From: Topomyia yanbarensis
Lineage: Eukaryota; Arthropoda; Insecta; Diptera; Culicidae
Direction: 5' to 3'
Length of the DNA stretch: 64,000 nucleotides
NCBI RefSeq assembly: GCF_030247195.1
Contig: NC_080671.1
Span: 434,124,539-434,188,538 of the forward strand
Position numbers and translations under genes: made by a program. Each line of letters opens with the position of its first letter. Within the stretch, counting starts at the first letter, position 1. The notes below the pieces were generated by a model. That model worked only from the letters and a program-made list of their open reading frames with translations, did not search any database and was not told the origin of the DNA. Shown here piece by piece: positions 1 to 11,535 of this stretch.

Positions 1-9
1 GTCTACCCT

Positions 10-561
10 TCATTCCATGCCTGGAGCCAGACTCGGGCTGGCAAATGTTACGTAAATCAACGCCTCCACCCCGTTTCTACGGAATGTACTAGCGGAGCCA
101 TTATTAGCTAGCACAGTATCGAGTTTCGCAAGCGCCTCCATTAGCGCTTGACCCCTGCTATTTGTACAGCGGCTGCCCCACTCCACTGCCCAAGCGTTAA
201 AGTCTCCCGCTATCACTACCGGTTTCCGGCCCACTAGGTCCGACGAGAGCCTGTCGATCATCTGGTTGAATTGTTCTATTGGCCACCTTGGTGGAGCGTA
301 GCAGCTGCAATAGAACACACCATTGATCTTGGCAATCGCAACATCCTCGGCGGAGGGGTGTATTACCTCTTGAACCGGGAACCGTCCCGTTGTACAGATT
401 GCCACCATTCCAGACCCGTCCGACACCCAATTTTCGTTGCCGGCAGGGATGCTGTACGGGTCTGATAAGAGGGCGACATCTGTCCTCGACTCCGAGACCG
501 ACTGCCACAGCAGCTGTTGGGCTGCTGCACAATGGTTAAGATTTAGCTGTGTGACTCTCAC
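10..561 (-). pseudogene. R1-like non-LTR retrotransposon ORF2, endonuclease part (decayed, runs off the window)
   Basis: This is the start of a retrotransposon ORF2, encoding an apurinic-type (APE) endonuclease that nicks target DNA. Visible family motifs in order are an LNLNHC start, a VALLSDPYSIP block, and GDFNAWAVEWGS near residue 120. R1/LOA-type proteins normally read SEPY in the second block and SWIDVT near residue 165. Here they read SDPY and ALIYVT, so a catalytic Glu and an Asp appear to be substituted. The frame then ends at a TGA (GM-E-stop-RVD) where relatives carry Trp, after which the same frame runs on to the window edge. The start is a GTG overlapping the ORF1 stop. The copy is therefore inactive. 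Family level is fairly sure; the exact clade (R1 versus LOA) is less so. Confidence 0.8.
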
Positions 562-757
562 GGCTTCTTCTTATTTAACTCGCCGAAGGGACACGAAGGT
601 CCGCCCATAGCATGTTTATGGGCTTGCTTCTTAGCGGTGCAGATAAGGCACTTGTGCGCCTTAGTGCAACCCCGCTCCTTATGCCCCTCCTCACCGCAGC
701 GACGACATAGTTTGCTCCTGTCTATGTTCTTGCACTCGTAGGCTTTGTGGCCGGACT
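558..757 (-). pseudogene. R1-like non-LTR retrotransposon ORF1 C-terminus with zinc knuckles (partial)
   Basis: Reading the minus strand from the gap edge gives a Gag-like nucleic-acid-binding tail. It contains a partial knuckle ending GHKAYEC, then CRRCGEEGHKERGC (CX2CX4HX4C), then a third CLIC...H...C knuckle, and ends GELNKKKP followed by TGA. Such CCHC knuckles bind the element RNA in retrotransposon ORF1 proteins. The frame is open over the whole visible stretch; its N-terminal part lies in the N gap. The ORF1 stop (560-558) overlaps the GTG that opens ORF2 (561-559), a stop/start overlap typical of elements that couple ORF2 translation to ORF1. Confidence 0.8.
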
Positions 758-1257
758 NNNNNNNNNNNNNNNNNNNNNNNNNNNNNNNNNNNNNNNNNNN
801 NNNNNNNNNNNNNNNNNNNNNNNNNNNNNNNNNNNNNNNNNNNNNNNNNNNNNNNNNNNNNNNNNNNNNNNNNNNNNNNNNNNNNNNNNNNNNNNNNNNN
901 NNNNNNNNNNNNNNNNNNNNNNNNNNNNNNNNNNNNNNNNNNNNNNNNNNNNNNNNNNNNNNNNNNNNNNNNNNNNNNNNNNNNNNNNNNNNNNNNNNNN
1001 NNNNNNNNNNNNNNNNNNNNNNNNNNNNNNNNNNNNNNNNNNNNNNNNNNNNNNNNNNNNNNNNNNNNNNNNNNNNNNNNNNNNNNNNNNNNNNNNNNNN
1101 NNNNNNNNNNNNNNNNNNNNNNNNNNNNNNNNNNNNNNNNNNNNNNNNNNNNNNNNNNNNNNNNNNNNNNNNNNNNNNNNNNNNNNNNNNNNNNNNNNNN
1201 NNNNNNNNNNNNNNNNNNNNNNNNNNNNNNNNNNNNNNNNNNNNNNNNNNNNNNNNN
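758..1257. other. Assembly gap of exactly 500 N
   Basis: Five hundred consecutive N. The round length suggests a placeholder rather than a measured gap. It sits between the R1-like ORF1 and an octamer microsatellite, so the satellite probably broke the assembly. Confidence 0.99.
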
Positions 1258-1600
1258 TGTTTTCTTGTTTTCTTGTTTTCTTGTTTTCTTGTTTCTTGTT
1301 TTCTTGTTTTCTTGTTTTCTTGTTTTCTTGTTTTCTTGTTTTCTTGTTTTCTTTTTTTCTTGTTTTCTTGTTTTCTTGTTTTCTTGTTTTCTTGTTTTCT
1401 TGTTTTCTTGTTTTCTTGTTTTCTTGTTTTCTTGTTTTCTTGTTTTCTTGTTTTCTTGTTTTCTTGTTTTCTTGTTTTCTTGTTTTCTTGTTTTCTTGTT
1501 TTCTTGTTTTCTTGTTTTCTTGTTTTCTTGTTTTCTTGTTTTCTTGTTTTCTTGTTTTCTTGTTTTCTTGTTTTCTTGTTTTCTTGTTTTCGTTTTTTCT
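1258..1600. repeat. (TTTTCTTG)n octamer microsatellite
   Basis: About 43 head-to-tail copies of the 8-bp unit TTTTCTTG with very few variants (one shortened unit near 1290, one T-substituted unit near 1350). It decays into CT-rich sequence by 1620. Because the unit is 8 bp, all six frames stay open or nearly so with a period of 8 residues. The resulting long frames are artefacts. Confidence 0.97.
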
Positions 1601-1620
1601 TGTTTTCTTTTTTCCTTTTT

Positions 1621-4158
1621 CCTCTTCCGTACTGTAATTTGCCGTTTTTATGAACCTTCTGACGTCAGATGTTTGCGTGCTTAGTAAAACTCGTCCGCTT
1701 GAGTATGCTTCATGACTCTTGAAGGCAACAGAAAGTTTCAATATTTTGTATACAGCAAACTTTTTGGGGTTGGTTAACCACCATTGAAAGACTTATTCAT
1801 AGCTCCAACATCCCCTTTTACTTCACATTTTTTTAGGCCAAAATAAAGCTTGAATTTCGTATCAAATGAAACATCTTTCACGCCGGTGGGCAATAATCAC
1901 TATGACTCACCCGTGAGAAATTTATGTCACAGGCATGGCCGTCACATAGTACTGTGCGGTTTACTACTCGTCCATCGAATCATTCCTAGTTGTCCGTCTA
2001 GTTTCACCGGAATATGTAACTGCTGTTCCAACCCGTACATTTGCCTGTTTATCTGCATCGCTACCAAAGCAGTCCACCTCTAGCTCGCCTTGATATTTCC
2101 TATGCGCGCTTCGCCGTTACATCGCTAGTTGGACAATGTCCAAAACTATAGAGGAACTAAAATGGATTGCAACGAATATTTACCATTTGTCAAAACCAGT
2201 AGATAATCGAAAGAAAATGTATCTATCAGCACTGAGGAAGTCATCACTGAGCGCAGATTCGTCCCTCAGTGATAACTGAAAGAGCCTTACTATGAGCCAG
2301 TGACTTTCGCTCTTCCTGAAATTTGCCACACACCCATCGCTCCCAAATGACCAATTGACTTGCGAGATTATTCAACCTAGAGGCTTAAAACTAGCATCAA
2401 ACTCTGTACTGTGCATGCCAGAGAGAAAACTTTTCAGTGGGGTTCTGAAAAGTTAACCGGAGCCAGACTGGAATAGAATGGACAATTTTGACGAAGCTTG
2501 TGTGAATAGTGTCCTTATCAAGGGGCATAGCAGCTGTGCAGTCTAGATACCGGTTTCATGGCTGTGTCCCATATAATCGAGGTCAAAGTTTATTATTATT
2601 TGAAAATTTCAGGATTATGGCACAAACCTGGTATTGTACCGTATAAGTACAGCGTTCGACCTAGTAGCAGATGATCGTAAAGTAGACTAAAAAAATCAAC
2701 ACCCTAACCTCCAACAGAAGCAGCTGGTTGAAACAATTACTTTCACACCCAGTAGCAATGACACAAACACAGAAGGATGACACTACGACCGAGCCCAGCC
2801 CGGATAGAATTTTACAATAGCATTAACCCTACAAACAATCATAAAACAATAAATATTATAGTTATTACTGTTTCAACATTGTTCGATGCCAAGTTCTCAC
2901 AGTATATTTGCAATAAAATTTCATGTAACAATAAATTTCACTGTTCAGTGAGAAACTGACACAGTGCATTCACATTAAATTTTACTGTTTTCGAGAAAAA
3001 AATGTATGGAAAAAAATTGATTTTTTTAATGTTAAGATACATAACCACCCCCCTTTTTCACTGTAAAAGTCTATTTTACATTGAAATTTACTGTAAAAAC
3101 GTTAAAGTTTATTGTTTTTGTATTGAAGCAAAACACTAAAACTTACTGTAAATTATTGTAAAATTACTGTACTGTCACAGTGAAACTCATGGTTTTGTTA
3201 CTATACATTTCTATTCGGGAGGGCACGAAATTTGATATCCAGTTAACTTTTTCGCCCCCCCCCCCCACACGTGTTGGTTATGGGATAGCAAAAAGGCAAC
3301 CAAAAGTTCAAGTGAAAGCTCCCACCCTTTCGTGTCCTTTGCTTGAACTAATATGCACATAGAGAACAAACAAGATGAACCCTTCTTATTTAGAGCTTCT
3401 CGAGTATTCTGGTCACCATCCCGACCGTCGTTAGAATAGCCTTCGTAGATAAGGAAGGAAAAAACGCAAAGAGCGATTGGAGAAAACCATAAGCCAGGAA
3501 AATAGATGAAAGTTGTAGTCCTCCAGGATACATTAGTAAAGCATAACAAGGGGCGAAAAAAATAATTACTAAACTCCCTTCAACAATGACTTTCTGTCAT
3601 TCGGAGTTTGGTTACAGGGGGGGGGTGTCTTCACATAACTTTTCACCCAGGCCGTTAGCATTTGTTGCGACTTCCAACGCATGTTTCATGTCAACAGTTG
3701 TTTTCGAAAAGGTATCAGCAATAAAGTTTATTATTTTCTGCGGGCGGTCGACGAATGATTAATGGCTGTGAATAAGGGTCGCAGAGCGAGGAAAAAGTTC
3801 CTTTTATTCGCCATCAGTGATTTAGGGCTGCGAATCGAAGTAGTTTGACGCTCATTTCAATAGATTTTTAACCTATGCGGTATTACGATTGTGTCGGTTT
3901 AATTGGGAAATTTCTATGTGATCGTAATAGCCTACCTATAACTCCGGAACCAAAAATCAGAACTGAATGTAATTTAATACCAGCCAATGCGAGTATTATA
4001 GCTTTCATTTGAAATCAAGATTGTAAAAATCGGCTAAGAGTTCGCTGAAAAATAGATGTGACATGAACTTAGGAACCTGGCGAGTTCCCTGGGGCACCAA
4101 AAACCGGCATATGTGGCCAAAGTGGTCAAAGCAACTTTGGTTGATCATTAGTGATATA
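1621..4158. other. Non-coding, no recognised gene
   Basis: AT-rich sequence with no open frame above about 110 codons and no protein motif that I recognise. It holds a short C tract near 3247-3257 and a G tract near 3618. The stretch 2936-3180 is rich in ACTGTAAA/TTACTGT words. Nothing else can be supported. Confidence 0.6.
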
Positions 4159-5767
4159 CAGGGTGTTTGATTCATGGTTAGGAACCTCTCGAGAGGTGAT
4201 TGACTGTCATATTTGGAGAAAAAAATCGTTCTACACACACCATCAAATCACAACCGTTACTAAGTTATGGAACTTTTTGTGTTAAAAACTTAGTTGTCTT
4301 GAAATAGCTCTAACTCAAAGAATATACTTTGTATTTCAAATCTTATAGATCCATTGGATAGGTGAAATTTCCAATTGAAAAATGTCTTCAAATGTTTCAG
4401 TTAATGAGGAAAAGTAACCATTTCACAGTAATTTATTTTAAATTTTGATCGATTTTTCGTTCATTTCGCGAAAATCTTAATAGTTACCATCACCATTTTA
4501 ATAATTCAAACTGTTAGTCTTGAAGAGTTGCATAATTTATTCTTTGACATGATACACTTATCTTTTCTTGTTTTCATGTGTTTGAGTTATTGAACTTGGA
4601 TATTTTTATCTCATATTCACTAATACTAGGTCTTATGGAAAAAGTATAGCACTTATTGTACCTTTTCTTGTTTTTATTCGAAAGCCGGGAAAATTTTGCG
4701 GAGAAAAATGTAATAATACCTTTCAGTTGAGTGAATTTAGTATTCTTTTAGATGTAAATTAGAATTAAGTTAGTGTTATTATTAGCATTTTCGTTATTTT
4801 CTTAAAATAGTACATAATAAGCATCAACATTATTATCACGGAATTATTGCATCTCAGCAAGTTCTACAATTCTTTCTTTGACTCCATTCAATTATCTCTT
4901 TTAGTTTCGAAGCAAAACAATTTTATCTCCTCATTTCATATGCAAAAACAACGATTTCGAACCCTCTACATTTGTGATGAGGTCATGCTGTGTTAATTAT
5001 TAAATTGCAGCGAAATGAAATGGGATAGGGATAAAGTGTCAAATAGCAAGTTGTAGAGAATATGAAGGGGTACCAAATGAACAATAGTGACGATTAATTT
5101 AGTTGATTAATAATTAGAATAATTACAAAACTCAAAAAAACGAGATTGAGATATTTTACTAGTAAAAAGTCATTTAGTACACTTAACTAAAAGATATCTG
5201 TACATGCATCGATAGGAAATTTTCTCAGCTTTCCAATGAAGCCTTGGAAATAACGATATACAGCATATGTTGTAGATTAAAGTCTTTTAAGAACATGCAA
5301 GTCGATTACAGGAAAAGTTTAGAAGTGAAATTACAAGGAAATGAAAAGAGATAGGAATATTATGTTGAAGAACAAATTATGAATCGTTCTCAAACCCAAC
5401 TTTTGAATAATAGATATTGCTATAATCATAATTCATTATTCTGAGAAAATTAACGAAAAACTCATCAAAAACACTAACTTTTAACTACTTTACAACTAAA
5501 AGGAAATTAAAACTAATTAACTGAAAGATATGAGAACACCATTCAATAGCAATTTTTCTAACCTTTCCAATGGAACTAAACGATTTAAAACTACGAGGTA
5601 TACTTTTCGAGTTAGAGGTATTTTAAGATAAATAAGTTTTTTTACACAAAAAGTTCAATAACTCTGTAACGGTTGAGATTTGATGGTATGCGTAGAACGA
5701 TTTTTTTTTAAAAATATGACAGTAAATCACCCCTCGAGAGATTCTTAATCATGAATAAAACACCTTG
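4159..5767. mobile_element. TA-flanked element with long terminal inverted repeats (Tc1/mariner-type MITE-like)
   Basis: The left end starts CAGGGTGTTTGATTCATG and the right end, read on the minus strand, starts CAAGGTGTTTTATTCATG. Both are flanked by TA (4157-4158 and 5768-5769). The inverted similarity continues for well over 250 bp, for example through the CTCTCGAG block and the ATCGTTCTAC block, then more loosely through a CCATTGGA block. A further degraded copy of the inner arm lies near 5150-5300, so the element has internal duplications. No transposase frame is present, so it is non-autonomous. Confidence 0.82.
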
Positions 5768-5769
5768 TA

Positions 5770-6630
5770 GAATCGCAAATCCAAGTAATGTTGAACCCAT
5801 TGGCATATGCAGTACATCATCTGGACATCGTGGTGTTACCTGTTTATATTATATTATACCAGTAACTTCAGTTTTGTAACAGAATCTTATGCTTGGCCAA
5901 GATATTCAAAAGGGGGCATATGTCCAATATCTGTGTAGCAGCAGTTGTTTTTTTGGGAGTACAGGGATAAGAAAGCGGACATGATGCCAGGGAAAGAAGA
6001 ACAGAACGTGCAACTTTCAGGCAAACGAAAGATCAGTGACATGATTTGGAGCCTCAGGCTACAAAGACGTGAACAACCGGGTGTACGGGTGGTAGTCTTC
6101 GGATCCGCGAGGAATCCTCAAAAAGTGGTGAAACATCCGGGACGATCGCGATCTGATCAGATAGCGATGGTTCGTTGGGTAAGAGTCAGTTTGCAAACTC
6201 CCATCCCAGATCATGCAGTGGGCATTTGCATCACTGCCGATTATGAGTTGACAGTATGATACAACCCTTTTGGAATCATCAGAAGGTCATTATCTGGCAA
6301 ACATGTCAATCAATAGACGTAATTCCTGTTTATGTAATCAAAAGTCATATTGACTGTGACAGCACAAATATCGCGAGTTGTGAGGACGGGTATGGCACAT
6401 GCGACAACAGCACTATTCACAAGTATACATGCGCGAGACATTTCACGTGGATTTTTCGTAGCATTTTCGTTGAAAGCTACGAAGGAGGTAACTTTCTAAC
6501 ATGGAAGTTTCGTTTGTGGAAATACGGTTCCTGACCCAAAGCGTTTTCTTCCTGCGCAAGGCGGGAAGTATTCATAGTTGCTGTAGGTTTCTGCTTAAGA
6601 TCAAGCTCAAGTACTCCAACCATACTCGAT
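5770..6630. other. Unassigned stretch with one small open frame
   Basis: Non-repetitive-looking sequence. A 104-codon plus-strand frame (5945-6259) is basic in its middle and has no motif that I recognise. A 92-codon frame overlaps its end. I see no promoter, splice or homology support for either and do not call them genes. Confidence 0.4.
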
Positions 6631-6639
6631 CACAGCATC

Positions 6640-6860
6640 ACACTTACTGCACAGCAACTAGAAGATACAAAATAGGTTGGCTTATAGTCGCCTATAGCGA
6701 ACTCTGAAATGGACTCTAGGGGCATGGTCATCATGTGAATCCAACGATTAGTGATGCAACAAACGACAACTGTGGCAGATGTTCCTTTAACACAGCATGG
6801 GTAAGACCCACAACACTCCGAATGCGACTGGCATATTTTAGACATGCCAGCCATTCAGTT
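6640..6860 (-). pseudogene. Jockey-type retrotransposon ORF1 zinc-knuckle relic
   Basis: The minus-strand frame reads ...KICQSHSECCGSYPCCVKG... This resembles the knuckle run CQRxxHSxxxCGxxPxCVKC found in Gag-like ORF1 proteins of Jockey/I-type non-LTR elements. The expected last Cys is replaced by Gly and the frame is short, so this is a decayed fragment. It lies on the same strand as the pol relics at 7.1-10.6 kb but cannot be shown to belong to them. Confidence 0.4.
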
Positions 6861-7051
6861 CTCGATGCGAAGAAACACCTCGACTTAAGGGGTTTTTTTT
6901 ATTTTCAGGCGCCTCATACAAGGGAGCAGGAACACAGAGGATCAATTCTTGCCTGAGATACTTCAGCCCGCCAGAAGCCACACGGCTTCTAAGCTAGTTT
7001 TGTCCGGAGAAAGATAATAGACTGTCATCTACCTCACAGTAGAACATAGCC

Positions 7052-7104
7052 ACACCTAAATCGGTTTTAAAATGAATATCCCATTTTAAAACCGATTTGG
7101 GTGT
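7052..7104. repeat. Short perfect-type hairpin
   Basis: Arms ACACCTAAATCGGTTTTAAA and TTTAAAACCGATTTGGGTGT face each other across a loop of under 10 bp, with one T/G difference. It is probably a miniature foldback or remnant element ends. Confidence 0.8.
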
Positions 7105-7109
7105 TCGTT

Positions 7110-7405
7110 TTTCTAAAAAAAAAAATAACGTATGAAGGGAGATCGAGATTTTCCAGTATATCTCGAACTGGGCCTTGAGTGGTCTGCCTCAGGTCTACTC
7201 GGCACATACCCAGACAACGTGCTTGTTGATGTGATAGCCTTCGTCACAAACACACAGATTACTCTCGGCGTGCCCAATACGTCGCAAATGCGCAAGTAAC
7301 GTGTAGTGGTTGGACATAAACCGGGAAATTACACGAATGACATCCCGACCCACATCCATCCTCCTGAACCAAAGCTTCGTTTATACCTCCAGGATAATAG
7401 CATGT
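7110..7405 (-). pseudogene. Non-LTR retrotransposon pol C-terminus (LOA/I-like), 3' part
   Basis: Minus-strand reading gives GRDVIRVISRFMSNHYTLLAHL, RRIGHAESNLCVCDEGYH and HVVWVC. This is the Cys/His block found at the C-terminus of I/LOA-like pol proteins (SxLCxC...H...C). An in-frame stop follows directly after the block, and a stop lies just upstream (LEV-stop). The sequence is cut at 7405 by the inserted palindromic element, and its upstream part resumes at 9214. The same protein block occurs on the plus strand at 30.2-30.6 kb in a different copy. Confidence 0.7.
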
Positions 7406-9213
7406 CAGGGTGTTCCTAAAACCGTTATTAACGAAAAAATGATCATAAATTTGTCATATGGCATTCGAAAGATACAGTATCCAAGCATCTTCTCAATGAA
7501 TTTCAAAATGATCCATCGAGAGATTCGAGAGAAATTGCAATTTGAAGTTTTATGACACGTTGCATAAGGCTACCAGCAAACACCCACGGGTTTGGTCCAA
7601 TCTCTATAAACAAAAAAATATTTGTCTACTTATTTAGTACATGGCATTCGAAAGATATAGTAATCAAGTATATCCCCTGCAAGTTTGGAAATATTTCATT
7701 GACGGAATCGAAAGTTATAACGGTTTAGATGTGGTATGCGGTCATAGATGGGTTTTCTACCAGACTTCAAGCGTGAATCCATGTTTGTCCATTGACTATT
7801 TAGATCGTTTATACGTGTCGCGGTTTTTAAAGGAAAACCTTACCATTTAATTACATAAATATAATGTACAAAAGGTGTTATTTATATGATGCCCTGAAAA
7901 AAATATGAAAATAGGGTTGTTTACCAAACGTTAAATATAATGTGTAAATTTAAAAAAATTAATAAAAGTTGGAATTGTTACTTCAAAAGGTCATATCTCA
8001 ATAGTTTGTTGACCGATTCTAATTATTTTTTCATTATTGGACAGGTACACGTTTCATCGTTAATTTGCATTAAGAAGAATATAAAATAGATTCACCTACT
8101 TCAAACAATAGACAACATAATTATCCTCAACTATATGTATTATCACTATTTAGTGAATATCTTTATATTCAAAACGACGACCTATCAATTTCTATACATT
8201 AGTTGAATGCAACGAATGCAAACTACAAATCATGGTAAAATAAAACCATGAATTTAAAAAATATGAAGGTATTTGCTGATTCAGATCAATTTATGTTATG
8301 ATACGGTTTTTGTTGGAAATTTTGTACAATCGTGATTCGCTGGTTGGGTTGACAGATGTTAAAATTGGTCAAAGGGGATGTTATTAGTACAAGTTCATCT
8401 ACTCATATCTCTAACTATTGTCAGTTTTACTGTCGAATTGAACTTATCATGACAATTTGACATTCAGATGTTTATACTGCAATTTCAATCAACTAGTATA
8501 TAAAATGGATATGCCGCTATTTTTAGTATAAAAATATTCACTAAATAATGATAATACATATAGTTGAGTTCAATTATATTGTCTATTTATTGATCTGGAT
8601 GACTCTATTTTATATTCTTCTTAATGAAAATTAACGATGAAACGTGTACCTGTTCAACAATGAAAAAATAATTAGAGTCGGTCAACAAACCATTGAGATA
8701 TGGCCTTTTGAAGTAAACATTCCAACTTTTATTTTTTTTTAATTTACACATTATATTTAACGTTTGGTAGACAACCCTATTTTCATATTTTTCAGTGCAC
8801 CATATAAATAACACCTTTTGTACATTATATTTATGAAATTAAATGGTAAGGTTTTCCTTTAAAAACCGCGACACGTATAAACGATCTAAATAGTCAATGG
8901 ACAAACATGGATTCACACTTGAAGTCTGGTAGAAAACCCATCTATGACCGCATACCACATCCAAACCGTTATAAATTTCGATTCCGTCAATGAAATATTT
9001 TCAAACTTGCAGGGCACTTTGATTACTATATCTTTCGAATGCCATGTACTAAATAAGTAGACAAATATTTTTTGGTTTATAGAGATTGGACCAAACCCGT
9101 GGGTGGATCATTTTGAAATTCACTGAGAAGATGCTTGGATACTGTATCTTTCGAATGCCGTATGACAAATTTATGGTCATTTTTTCATTAATAACGGTTT
9201 TAAGAACACCGTG
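7406..9213. mobile_element. Large near-palindromic (foldback) element of about 1.8 kb
   Basis: The two ends are inverted copies starting [CA/CA]xGGTGTTC(C/T)TAAAACCGTT. Arms of roughly 650-750 bp each (about 7406-8160 and 8545-9213) match through landmarks such as the GGCATTCGAAAGATA block, the GTCAATGGACAAACATGG block and the CATATAGTTGAG block. The right arm lacks about 80 bp found in the left one. The four bases ATGT occur on both outer edges (7402-7405 and 9214-9217) and may be a 4-bp target duplication. No coding frame is present. The centre (8161-8544) carries a pogo-type MITE remnant. Confidence 0.85.
8327..8480. mobile_element. Truncated pogo-type MITE in the loop of the foldback element
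   Basis: Starts CAATCGTGATTCGCTGGTTGG after TA and continues with words (TGACATTCAGATG, ATCTCTAA) shared with the intact copies at 30587-30863 and 39665-40026. The right terminal repeat is missing. Confidence 0.6.
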
Positions 9214-9400
9214 ATGTAGCTATCGTCCAAGTTCCTCATTGTGCTCGCCTATTGTTGAGCATCTTCTAATGACAAATAGTGAAAAATTTATTGAAGCATA
9301 TTAATCATTCGCTGGTCAATTGATAATGCGTCCATCTTTGCTAGAGAATCCGCTGTTTCATTGTCCGTGATAGAGTAATGAGAAGGGTGATCCGCTGGTC
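9214..9400 (-). pseudogene. Non-LTR retrotransposon RNase H segment, 5' part of the relic interrupted at 7406-9213
   Basis: On the minus strand the frame reads PSHYSITDNETADSLAKMDA. This matches the last RNase H block of I-like pol proteins (PSHxGIxGNExADxLAK), with Gly replaced by Asp. A stop appears soon after. The continuation toward the C-terminal Cys/His block is found at 7405 and below, on the far side of the palindromic insertion. It was probably one element before the insertion. The upstream reverse transcriptase of this copy is not visible. Confidence 0.6.
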
Positions 9401-9629
9401 CGAAGGACATGAGCGATCTCACCAGTACCGTAGGAGAAAGGCAAGAGTTCCATTGATGATGTGGTTGTGAAATACCTTAGTTGAGATGTCTTCAAGGGTT
9501 CGGTCTTATGTAATTTGAGCCCTGAAAAACCCTTTCCTGCACTCGGTGGGGGTGTGGCAAATGTGCCCACAATCAGTTGCGCTCCATTAGTGCTAGGGCT
9601 AATTAGGGCCCACGTTTGAACGGGTTGAT

Positions 9630-10620
9630 TCAGATGCGATTGTATAAACGGGCGTGCTTAAGAAATAGCAGGAGTACTTCCTCCCGGACCGAGTCGTTAG
9701 ATAACACGTCTCCTATTGAGTCTGTCAGGTTGCCTTGTCGTCGGTTCCCGGCAGTTGTAAAGTAGGTATTCAACAGATAATCGGGTATTGCATGAGGTAC
9801 ATTCCGGTATCGGTGCTCTAGAGATGGCGTGAGCGTGAGTAATTCTGGTATGTCCCACTCGAAGTCGAGAAAGTATTCGCTGTTCTTCCAAACGGGCTCG
9901 GTCAAACCGGCAGTAGGCATAATTTTTGACCTTTTGTGTGTGTGGTTAGTGAATTCGTTCCGCAGATTCATATTGAACTCTCTGTATATATGGATTAGTG
10001 GAATTTCTTCGGGTAGTCGGGCTCGGGCTCGGTTTCTACGCAGGTGGCTTCAGCAGGGATACTTGGAAGTAGTCCGGATGCCAGCCGCATCACTCCATGA
10101 TATAGTGGCCCAAGGATGGAAGATAGTCCTTCTAGATTTCGGCATGTAAGTTAGATCCCGTTAAAAATATTACTGTAAATTAATGATTGACCAATGGTGA
10201 GTGCCGTTATGTGTCGTTGAGACGGATTGGTATTGAGTTGGCTAAATGATGAGTACCGCAGCAGTGGGTGATAACAGAAATTCTGAAGCCTGTGGCGAGT
10301 GCCAAGCGGCCGACAGCGTTAACTGCCGCCTGCAGGAATATTCGAGTGCGCGTGATGGTTTTCTCCAGGGAATGCATGATGTCATCTGCGTAAACGAATA
10401 CATATTTACCTCCGGGAGGCGCTGGAAATATCGAGTTCATCCTGATTAGGAATATCGCTACTGCTAGAACTGATCCTTGCAGTACACCATTGGTTTCGTG
10501 GAATTCTTGAGATAGGGTTCCTCTTATGCAAACCCAGAATCGGCGGTTGGTGAGGTGAGGTTCTGTATAAATGTCCCTACAGGCCAATGGGGTATATATA
10601 GGTGTGGTAGAACGCATGGT
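9630..10620 (-). pseudogene. I/Jockey-like retrotransposon reverse transcriptase relic
   Basis: Minus-strand pieces in order are as follows. At 10617-10207: ETNGVLQGSVLAVAIFLIRM and VFVYADDI, the reverse transcriptase polymerase box with YADD. Near 10140-10040: GVMRLASGLLPSIPAEATCVE, the conserved linker. At 9891-9697: RLRVGHTRITHAHAISRAPIPE with a Cys pair and VEYLLYNC, the C-terminal block. The frames shift between pieces. There is too little room between linker and RLRVGHT block for an RNase H domain, so it is deleted or absent. The 3' tail sequence begins near 9630. Confidence 0.75.
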
Positions 10621-10869
10621 TTGCTAGTATTGGTAACCAAAAATATGTAAAAAATCCAGAAGCACAACGAGTCGACGTCATAGCGTTCACACGATTCAAT
10701 GGGAGCGGAACGAACGGTATGACGAAAGCAAGTCGAGTTATTCTGTGATCACTCACACCACTCATGCAAGATTCATCTTACGAATACCAAAGTGCCCTTT
10801 TCGCCATACCTGTATATACTACATTGCCTGCAGGCCCCATTGCTTAAGGTCTTGAAGTAGGCTTTCTCG

Positions 10870-11170
10870 ATGCTGGAATTTATTAATCGGAACACTCAAT
10901 CCTTCGTAGACGTTCACCGCCTCAAAACGCTTTGCTGTTCAATCGTTACCAGCATCTTGGAGTACGGTGGTGTAGCTACTTATGAACAGGGAGTGGTGTA
11001 GCCAAGGGTTAATAGAATCGGAAGCGTTCAAAAGTACATCATACGCTACGCTGCTCGTATGCTACTTTGGCTAGATTACGTTCACATCCTTCCACCCATA
11101 CGAGGATTGTTGCAGACTTGTTCATTGACAACCATTGGAGAGCAATAGAGGAGAAAGAGCATCCGGAGGA
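10870..11170 (+). pseudogene. Jockey-clade reverse transcriptase C-terminal relic (plus strand)
   Basis: The plus-strand frame reads FINRNTQSFVDVHRLKTLCC, SIVTSILEYGGVA, a stop, then RIGSVQKYIIRYAARML and LPPIRG. This resembles the region after the polymerase domain in Jockey-clade proteins (SILEYxxVVWxP...RIExVQxxFxRYALR...LPPYExRC). One stop and several substitutions show decay. It is convergent with the minus-strand relic at 11.5-12.2 kb. Confidence 0.6.
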
Positions 11171-11535
11171 GGTCTCCGCGCAGTAAAGTGATGCGTATAC
11201 GATATACAAAGAATAATCAATAACAGTTTTTTTATTCATGTATTTTACGTATTTTAAATATATCCAAGAACCACGGCAACGTTAAGCTACCTTAGCTTCA
11301 TTATTTATTTATTCGTCAATCACTCGTAGACTACATTACACAAACATTTATTATTTTATAATATAATATAGAATGCTATGGTTTCGCACAGAGTTGAAAT
11401 ACTGTGTCATACTTGTCACAATGCTCGTTATACACAGCCATAATCTGGTACAGTGGTCCGAAGCGAAATCTGTACGATGATGACCTATCGCGAACAAATT
11501 TCTATTTCGTAATTCATGAGTAGGATTTTATTAAA

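Noticed and set aside
1258..1600. CRISPR-like array
   Set aside because: The octamer units have no unique spacers. No direct-repeat/spacer pattern was seen anywhere in the window, and the sequence is eukaryotic.
722..1741. Long frames across the N gap and octamer array, with KKTRKQEN or FLVFLFSC periodicity
   Set aside because: They are produced by the 8-bp microsatellite and the N run. The periodic protein is a by-product of the repeat, not a gene.
5945..6259. 104-codon basic plus-strand frame
   Set aside because: No motif, splice site or neighbour context supports it. It could be chance or a decayed element.
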